Source of the DNA: JACJVV01 sp047602755
GTDB taxonomy: Archaea > Nanobdellota > Nanobdellia > Woesearchaeales > JACJVV01
Length of the DNA stretch: 58,158 nucleotides
Reading direction: 5' to 3'
Assembly: GCA_047602755.1 (NCBI GenBank)
Contig: JBLKOM010000009.1
Span: 1 to 58,158, forward strand
Shown: piece after piece, positions 53,724 through 58,158 of the stretch
How positions within the stretch are numbered: position 1 is the first letter of the stretch
Layout of the letters: the number at the start of each line of letters is the position of its first letter
Position numbers and translations under genes: made by a program
Notes under the pieces: generated by a model
Database searches by the model: none
What the model saw: only the letters and a program-made list of their open reading frames with translations
What the model was told of the DNA's origin: nothing

Positions 53724-54278
53724 TTATCTTTCTGGACAAGAATTAAGATTATCAATCATACTACAAATTTCTAAACTGTTAGTTTTCACAGCTTGACAAA
53801 ATAACTGTTCTGCTTGGTAGTTGATTGCTTCACAGTTTAAATTTCTTAGATCACATAAACTATATTCTACTATGCTAATCTCATCATCTTCATTTAAAGG
53901 TATACTTAAAATATTATCGCAATCCAGTTCGTTTTCATTTATTGTTTTTCTTATCTCTGTAAACCAAATACCTTCATAACAATTTTCTAAAAGATTTTCC
54001 TCAATAAAAAAAGATAAAGTACTTTCCCCGATATGTTCTATCTGATAACAATAATTAACATCACCTGATATAGCAGCTTTACAAGCTAAGCTTATTTTTT
54101 TATTCATTTCACTACAATCCTTTGCTTCTTGATCAAACAAATACAATATTTCTCTTGTAGAAGCAATGTATAGAATAAATATTATAACCAATATTGTCAC
54201 TGCCAATAACATGAAAGCAATTATTTTCTTATAACTATTTTTATTAGAAATTCTAAAATTATTATTTTTATTTTTCAT
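53724..54278 (-). CDS. Membrane-anchored Cys-rich protein, last gene of the hxs-like operon
   Basis: From ATG 54278 the product has 184 aa. It has a basic tip, one membrane helix (IIAFMLLAVTILVIIFILYIA) and an extracytoplasmic part with ten cysteines in an irregular series (DCSEMNKK, LACKAAISGDVNYC, NCYEGI, LDCDN, SLCDL, NCEA, LFCQAV, EICSMI, SCPER). Several units read A-x3-D/S-x3-C-x2-I, suggesting degenerate repeats. Its start overlaps the preceding gene's stop (TAATG). The role is unknown; the context suggests it works with the Cys-rich product next to it. Confidence 0.65.
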   Translation of the reverse strand: MKNKNNNFRISNKNSYKKIIAFMLLAVTILVIIFILYIASTREILYLFDQEAKDCSEMNKKISLACKAAISGDVNYCYQIEHIGESTLSFFIEENLLENCYEGIWFTEIRKTINENELDCDNILSIPLNEDDEISIVEYSLCDLRNLNCEAINYQAEQLFCQAVKTNSLEICSMIDNLNSCPER

Positions 54279-54976
54279 TAAAATGGCCACCAATTACATG
54301 TTTGATACCATCTACAATTGCTATGGTAGCATTCATTTTTATGTCCTAATGTTCCAGGGCATTCATTCATTTCACTAAAGTAAACATCATATCCTTTGTA
54401 ATAACTTGTAGCTTTCAAACTTTTTGTACTTCTGTCATGAAAAAATGTAAATGATTTAATAAATTCTAGACTTCGCATTGCTGTTATTTCTACAGTACCA
54501 CAATTTTTATGTCTATTATGCCTACTATTCTCACATCCTCCTCCATTCTGAGGGAATCTATCTGGTTCAGATCCTCGTCTAGTACGATCACAATCAAGAC
54601 TACCATCTCCTGTTGTACAAATCCATGTACAATGATATCTTGCACACTCCCATCGCATTGCAGGTGTTCCAGGTAATTTTTGCCCTTCTGCATTACAGCA
54701 TGTACCAATCTCTTCTTGACCTCTTGCAAAATATACACCTTCTCCTGATGCAGCTGATATTGTGTGCATGCATTGTTCTCGACTTACAATTCGTTGATTA
54801 CCTCTATTATCAGTATAAATTTGTCCAGGTTCAGGCATTTGTGCTTTAGTTTTTTGTAAGAAAGCACCAGAACTGGTAAGAAATAATGCTCCTTTAATTA
54901 GATTAGATTTTGATATACTTCCTTGTTCATCCATTAAAAAATTATCAATCTTCTTTTTTATTTTTGGTAGTATCAT
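54278..54976 (-). CDS. Cys-rich exported protein, candidate substrate of the radical SAM enzyme
   Basis: This 232-aa protein directly follows the radical SAM gene (15 nt). A 30-residue basic/acidic N-terminus (MDEQGSISKSNLIKGA inside) and a short hydrophobic stretch ending in KAQ look like a leader or signal. The remaining 185 residues have 13 cysteines, mostly in two blocks (WECARYHCTWIC; NECPGTLGHKNECYHSNC) with His, Tyr, Arg and Gly around them. NECYHSNC contains a single His-Ser step. It is not the classic His-Xaa-Ser repeat protein HxsA, so substrate status is inferred from position. An alternative start is M15. Confidence 0.65.
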   Translation of the reverse strand: MILPKIKKKIDNFLMDEQGSISKSNLIKGALFLTSSGAFLQKTKAQMPEPGQIYTDNRGNQRIVSREQCMHTISAASGEGVYFARGQEEIGTCCNAEGQKLPGTPAMRWECARYHCTWICTTGDGSLDCDRTRRGSEPDRFPQNGGGCENSRHNRHKNCGTVEITAMRSLEFIKSFTFFHDRSTKSLKATSYYKGYDVYFSEMNECPGTLGHKNECYHSNCRWYQTCNWWPF

Positions 54977-54991
54977 TTTGTTATCTTCTTT

Positions 54992-56416
54992 TTAGTAAGT
55001 AGTATAATTTTTATTAAGAATCCAAGATTCAAATATTTTTCTTGTTTTATTATCTTGCAATTTTCTAAAAATATATGTAAATATTTCCATCATAATTTTA
55101 CATTTACTTGTATTTAAAACATCACTTATTGGGACTCCTGTCTCTTGATAATTTGCTTCTTGTGATAACCCGCAGTAAGGTTTAAATGCACAATAGTCAC
55201 AAAAATATGTATCATTTATTGAAGCAGAAATTAAATTTATTGATTTTTGTTTACTTATTATTTCAGGGATAGATTTACTATCAACATCTCCAACTAAAAA
55301 CATGTCATCATTAATCATTCTACCTTCATCGCATGTATAAATATTACCATCATAATTATATGATAATTGACCAATTATACTAGCACCTGTGCTTATTAAA
55401 TCAACATAATTAGCTTCTCTCTTTAGAATCAATTTTTCTAAAATAATTATAGATGTTCTTTCTGTCATAAAAATACCTTTTTTATTTAGTTCTAGGATAT
55501 AATCCATTGATTTTTTCCAAAATTCTATATAATCTTCTGCAGTGTATCCTATATTTTTCCATGTACCAACTGCTCTTCCAAGAAAATTAAGTTCTCTTAG
55601 ATGAATCTCTGTATAACCTAATTTAACATATTCATCAATTATTTCTTTTGAGAATGATAAACTTGTTTTTGAGATAGTAGTTAATGCACCAAAAAACATT
55701 CCTTTTGTTCTTGCTTTTTTTATCCATTCAATAGTTTTTTGATGACTTGAATCTTTAGACATATTAGGTCGATTCTTATCATGAATATATGCTGGACCAT
55801 CTAAAGATGTGCATACATATATGTTATTTTTTTTAAAGTAAGTTAATATTTCATCAGTCATTAATTGCAAATTAGTAGTAAGAGTATATCGGATATCTTT
55901 TTTATATTTTTTATTTAAGTTTTCAGTATAATTATAAATATGTTTTATTAAATCTATCCTGAGTAATGGTTCACCACCTTGAAACTCTATTGTTATTTTA
56001 TTATTTGGAGTTGTCATAATTATATCAATAAATTTTTCAGCATTTTCTTTACTTAAATCAAATTTATTCTTATTTAAATGAAGTGAAGCAGCTGAATGAC
56101 AATAACCACATGCTTGAGGACATCTTTTTGATAAAACAATTATATGTAATGAAGGTCCATTAAATAAAATATTCATATTTCTTTTAGCACGCTGCATTAA
56201 ATAATCCGCTTGTGTAGATGACTCTATTATAAAATTCTCACTTTTTAGTTTTTCGTATAAATTATGATTATTAGTTATATTTTCTTCTTGTAAATTTCTA
56301 AATTCTTCTTGGTCTAAGAAGATCCAATCAAAATATTCACTAGTGACTAAATATTTATTATCTATTTTTTGGAATCTATATGGTAATAAAAAATGTGTTA
56401 ATGTTTGTTTATTCAT
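54992..56416 (-). CDS. HxsB-like radical SAM/SPASM maturase
   Basis: This is a radical SAM peptide-modifying enzyme. The N-terminus THFLLPYRFQKIDNKYLVTSEYFDW matches the layout of the His-Xaa-Ser maturase HxsB (FLLP-R-F opening). The 4Fe-4S motif is CPQACGYC (C99, C103, C106). Radical SAM strands follow at ITIEFQGGEPLL (GGEP), YTLTTNLQLM and YVCTSLDGP. The C-terminal SPASM-type region carries YTCDEG (C362), FCDYCAFKPYCG (C406, C409, C415) and SKC439, so auxiliary clusters are likely. The start is ATG at 56416 (474 aa); the TTG version adds three residues. It sits 17 nt after the HxsD-like gene. Confidence 0.85.
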   Translation of the reverse strand: MNKQTLTHFLLPYRFQKIDNKYLVTSEYFDWIFLDQEEFRNLQEENITNNHNLYEKLKSENFIIESSTQADYLMQRAKRNMNILFNGPSLHIIVLSKRCPQACGYCHSAASLHLNKNKFDLSKENAEKFIDIIMTTPNNKITIEFQGGEPLLRIDLIKHIYNYTENLNKKYKKDIRYTLTTNLQLMTDEILTYFKKNNIYVCTSLDGPAYIHDKNRPNMSKDSSHQKTIEWIKKARTKGMFFGALTTISKTSLSFSKEIIDEYVKLGYTEIHLRELNFLGRAVGTWKNIGYTAEDYIEFWKKSMDYILELNKKGIFMTERTSIIILEKLILKREANYVDLISTGASIIGQLSYNYDGNIYTCDEGRMINDDMFLVGDVDSKSIPEIISKQKSINLISASINDTYFCDYCAFKPYCGLSQEANYQETGVPISDVLNTSKCKIMMEIFTYIFRKLQDNKTRKIFESWILNKNYTTY

Positions 56417-56433
56417 TTTTGTCAATTTTTTTA

Positions 56434-56850
56434 TTATATATTTATTTTAATATTATTAACTTCCTTTTGTATTGTAGTATCTGTATTTCCCTCAATTATA
56501 TCTATCTGTTTTTTAATATCTTCAGCCAAATTTGTTTCAATATAAACTTCATGTTTTTTTTTTGTCAGTTCAAGTATCTTTTGTAGCATTAAAGTCCTGA
56601 TTGCTAACGAATTCTTTTGTTGCTTTTTATAAAAACCAAATCTAATTAATGAATTTCTAAACTCTTCTTCTAGATTATTGTTTTTTTTTTCATTTTTTGG
56701 TTTTATAGTAATTATTATTTCTTTTTCTGGATTCCCATCCATTTCTATGTAATTTTTATCTAAGAAAGAATAACATGTGGTATAAATTACATCCAAATCA
56801 TAAATTGATGTATTTATGCTTACATTTATACTATTATTTTTTTCATCCAT
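56434..56850 (-). CDS. HxsD-like protein, partner of the radical SAM maturase
   Basis: This 138-aa protein resembles HxsD of the His-Xaa-Ser system. NVSINTSIYDLDVIYTTCYS and FLDKNYIEMDGNPEKEIIITIKPK follow the HxsD pattern (short beta, SIY motif, Tyr-x-Phe-Leu-Asp). After a variable insert, EEEFRNSLIRFGFYKKQQ and IRTLMLQKILELT follow the EFxNxLIR...IRxLxLxxxx helices. HxsD is thought to help recognise or present the precursor. First gene of the operon. The C-terminal 40 residues are polar and probably variable. The match is by my recognition, not by search. Confidence 0.7.
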   Translation of the reverse strand: MDEKNNSINVSINTSIYDLDVIYTTCYSFLDKNYIEMDGNPEKEIIITIKPKNEKKNNNLEEEFRNSLIRFGFYKKQQKNSLAIRTLMLQKILELTKKKHEVYIETNLAEDIKKQIDIIEGNTDTTIQKEVNNIKINI

Positions 56851-56862
56851 CTTTCTAATCTT

Positions 56863-56873
56863 AATATTTATTA
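56863..56873 (-). promoter_or_regulatory. Possible TATA box of the hxs-like operon
   Basis: TTAATAAATATT on the minus strand is about 13-25 nt before the start at 56850. It is a weak match. Confidence 0.3.
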
Positions 56874-57095
56874 ATTATACTTATTATATTTATTTTTTGT
56901 TAATTAATGTAAAATATTATGTTTTTATTTTTTCTAAAATGTTAATGATTTTTTATTTTAATCTAATAATAATTTCTTTTTTTTATATATCTTTCTATGA
57001 ATTTATGCTTTTTCTCGACGGATATTTGATATTCATTTGAATACTTAAGAGTATCTCTTTTGATACATTTGTTTTAGTTATTTTTATCACAAACA

Positions 57096-57105
57096 TTTAA
57101 AAATA
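57096..57105 (+). promoter_or_regulatory. TATA-like element of the 57126 gene
   Basis: TTTAAAAATA lies 21-30 nt before the first ATG at 57126. The region between 56851 and 57125, about 275 nt, holds this and the divergent operon promoter and no convincing gene. Confidence 0.4.
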
Positions 57106-57125
57106 ATGTATTTCATAAATTACAT

Positions 57126-58158
57126 ATGATGGTTATGAAAAAAAATAATTTTAACTTTAAAACATTATTTTCTATGTTTTTTATGTTATTATTTTTAATT
57201 CCCACAATAATATCTTATAATTGGAACCCACAACCTTGCATTGTTTATTATGAAGGAAGTGATGGCCGAGGCCCAAGTTGTTTTTCTTTACATATAGAAG
57301 TAACTGAACCAGATGCAAATATTCGTAAATTATATGGACCTGATGTTTCATCATGTACTGATAGTTGGAGTGCAGTCTGTTCAAATCAGCAAGCAATTTA
57401 TACTATGGAACAATCTATAGATTACATATGGGGTTCATTAGCAACAATTTGTACAGGCTCAAAAATGGAGGGTAATTATTATTTTGATTTATTTGCAGAT
57501 GATTACTCAATATTAAGACAAGGACAAATACCTTCTGTTTCAATTTATGAACAATATGATATTCATTGTCCTTTAGACCCTCCTTTACATGTTAGATGGG
57601 ATTCTGATGAAGATTGGTGCACACTTCTAGAATGTGGAAGAGGTGATTGGCTTGGTTCATCTATTGTTTCTAATAATTGTTGTTCACCTAGAACTATGGA
57701 TTTACTTACATTAAAATATACTAATGAAGATTGTAATGTGATTATAGGGGATAGTCTTTGTTATTTTAGAGATAATGCAACTTTAGTTGAACCAACTGGT
57801 GTTGGAGAATGGCTAGCTGCTAGTGATTTTACAGGTGAGATTGTTTATGAAGAATGTGGTCGAACATCTTTAAGCAGGAATGATGGCTATGAATATGTTT
57901 CAACAGGTTCTTTTTGGGAGATATGCAACAATCTTAAAATTATAACTATTACAGGTGAAAATATTCAAGATATTCAAGTAACTCACCAATATCTTTGTAA
58001 TGATAGAATTGAACCTAGAATTTATAGTTTTGCTGAATGTGCTAGTGTAATTGGTACAGAAATGAATATGGGTAGAAAAGGTGGTGGCGCTATTGCTCGT
58101 GGTGGTCATAGTGTTAATGTTAGTAGCGGTGATGTTTATTTTTGTAATGCACTTAACG
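57126..58158 (+). CDS. Secreted Cys-rich protein (3' partial)
   Basis: The frame is open from ATG 57126 (also 57129 or 57135) to the window end, over 344 codons. A signal peptide is evident: basic KKNNFNFK, hydrophobic FSMFFMLLFLIPTII, then SYNWNP. The exported part has over a dozen cysteines in beta-like segments (PSCFSLHIEV, SSCTDSWSAVC, CCSPRTMD, EECGRTSL) and GGGAIARGGHSVNVSSGD near the cut. It is divergent from the hxs-like operon 275 nt away. The family is not recognised. Its cysteine content and proximity suggest a link to the modification operon, but this is inference. Confidence 0.7.
   Translation, partial: MMVMKKNNFNFKTLFSMFFMLLFLIPTIISYNWNPQPCIVYYEGSDGRGPSCFSLHIEVTEPDANIRKLYGPDVSSCTDSWSAVCSNQQAIYTMEQSIDYIWGSLATICTGSKMEGNYYFDLFADDYSILRQGQIPSVSIYEQYDIHCPLDPPLHVRWDSDEDWCTLLECGRGDWLGSSIVSNNCCSPRTMDLLTLKYTNEDCNVIIGDSLCYFRDNATLVEPTGVGEWLAASDFTGEIVYEECGRTSLSRNDGYEYVSTGSFWEICNNLKIITITGENIQDIQVTHQYLCNDRIEPRIYSFAECASVIGTEMNMGRKGGGAIARGGHSVNVSSGDVYFCNALN

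Noticed and set aside
56816..57040. 74-residue ORF on the plus strand between the hxs-like operon and the 57126 gene
   Set aside because: Almost all Phe/Ile/Leu/Tyr from AT-rich DNA, overlapping the HxsD-like start and promoter; no initiation signal.

Overview
This is a 58 kb stretch of a very AT-rich archaeal genome. Archaeal markers are a geranylgeranyl reductase, diphthamide synthase Dph2, wyosine synthase TYW1, peptidyl-tRNA hydrolase Pth2, an archaeal ZPR1 zinc-finger protein, a tRNA-Lys with an intron in the anticodon loop, and TATA boxes about 25-30 nt before many start codons (leaderless genes). Mixed in are bacterial-type genes: MetK, triose-phosphate isomerase, a UbiE/MenG methyltransferase, a cyclopropane-fatty-acid-synthase-like enzyme, HPr, LemA/HtpX, FeoAB and a complete Rnf complex. 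This mixture, together with many small Cys-rich exported or membrane proteins of unknown function, suggests a DPANN archaeon. Woesearchaeota/Pacearchaeota-like is my best guess, by inference only.

Layout. 1-5 kb: end of a Cys-rich protein, geranylgeranyl reductase, Dph2 split over two reading frames, a PAS-domain protein, and a lipoprotein ApbE flavin transferase. 5-7 kb: a secreted Ca-binding-repeat protein with a possible in-frame nonsense codon near its end. 7-12.2 kb: rnfCDGEAB, the ion-pumping ferredoxin:NAD oxidoreductase, whose RnfG (and probably RnfD) would be flavinylated by the nearby ApbE. 12-21 kb: TYW1, an inositol-phosphatase-family enzyme, a 2Fe-2S ferredoxin with a DUF1858 protein, an IMP-cyclohydrolase-like plus formyltransferase pair, a uridine-kinase-like protein, and a glycosyltransferase-HAD phosphatase fusion. 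21-24 kb: feoA-feoB-small Cys protein under an ArsR-type regulator with a palindrome next to its TATA box. 24-37 kb: MidA-like methyltransferase, VUT/YhhQ transporter, IleRS, GNAT, kinase-like protein, phosphoribosyltransferase, ZPR1, PIN-PhoH ATPase, Pth2, and tRNA-Lys. 37-53 kb: HPr, a 953-aa surface protein with FG-GAP/VCBS-like repeats, an HExxH mini-protein, a flavin disulfide reductase, a ZIP-like transporter, LemA-HtpX, CFA-synthase-like, UbiE, MetK, TpiA and three paralogous membrane proteins.

53.7-58 kb is the most unusual part. A four-gene minus-strand operon encodes an HxsD-like protein, an HxsB-like radical SAM/SPASM enzyme, and two Cys-rich exported proteins. It faces a further Cys-rich secreted protein that runs off the window. 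I read it as an archaeal relative of the His-Xaa-Ser RiPP maturation system, with a Cys-rich secreted protein as the likely substrate in place of the usual His-Xaa-Ser repeat peptide.

No rRNA, CRISPR array, transposase or integrase was seen. No gene-free stretch exceeds about 280 nt.
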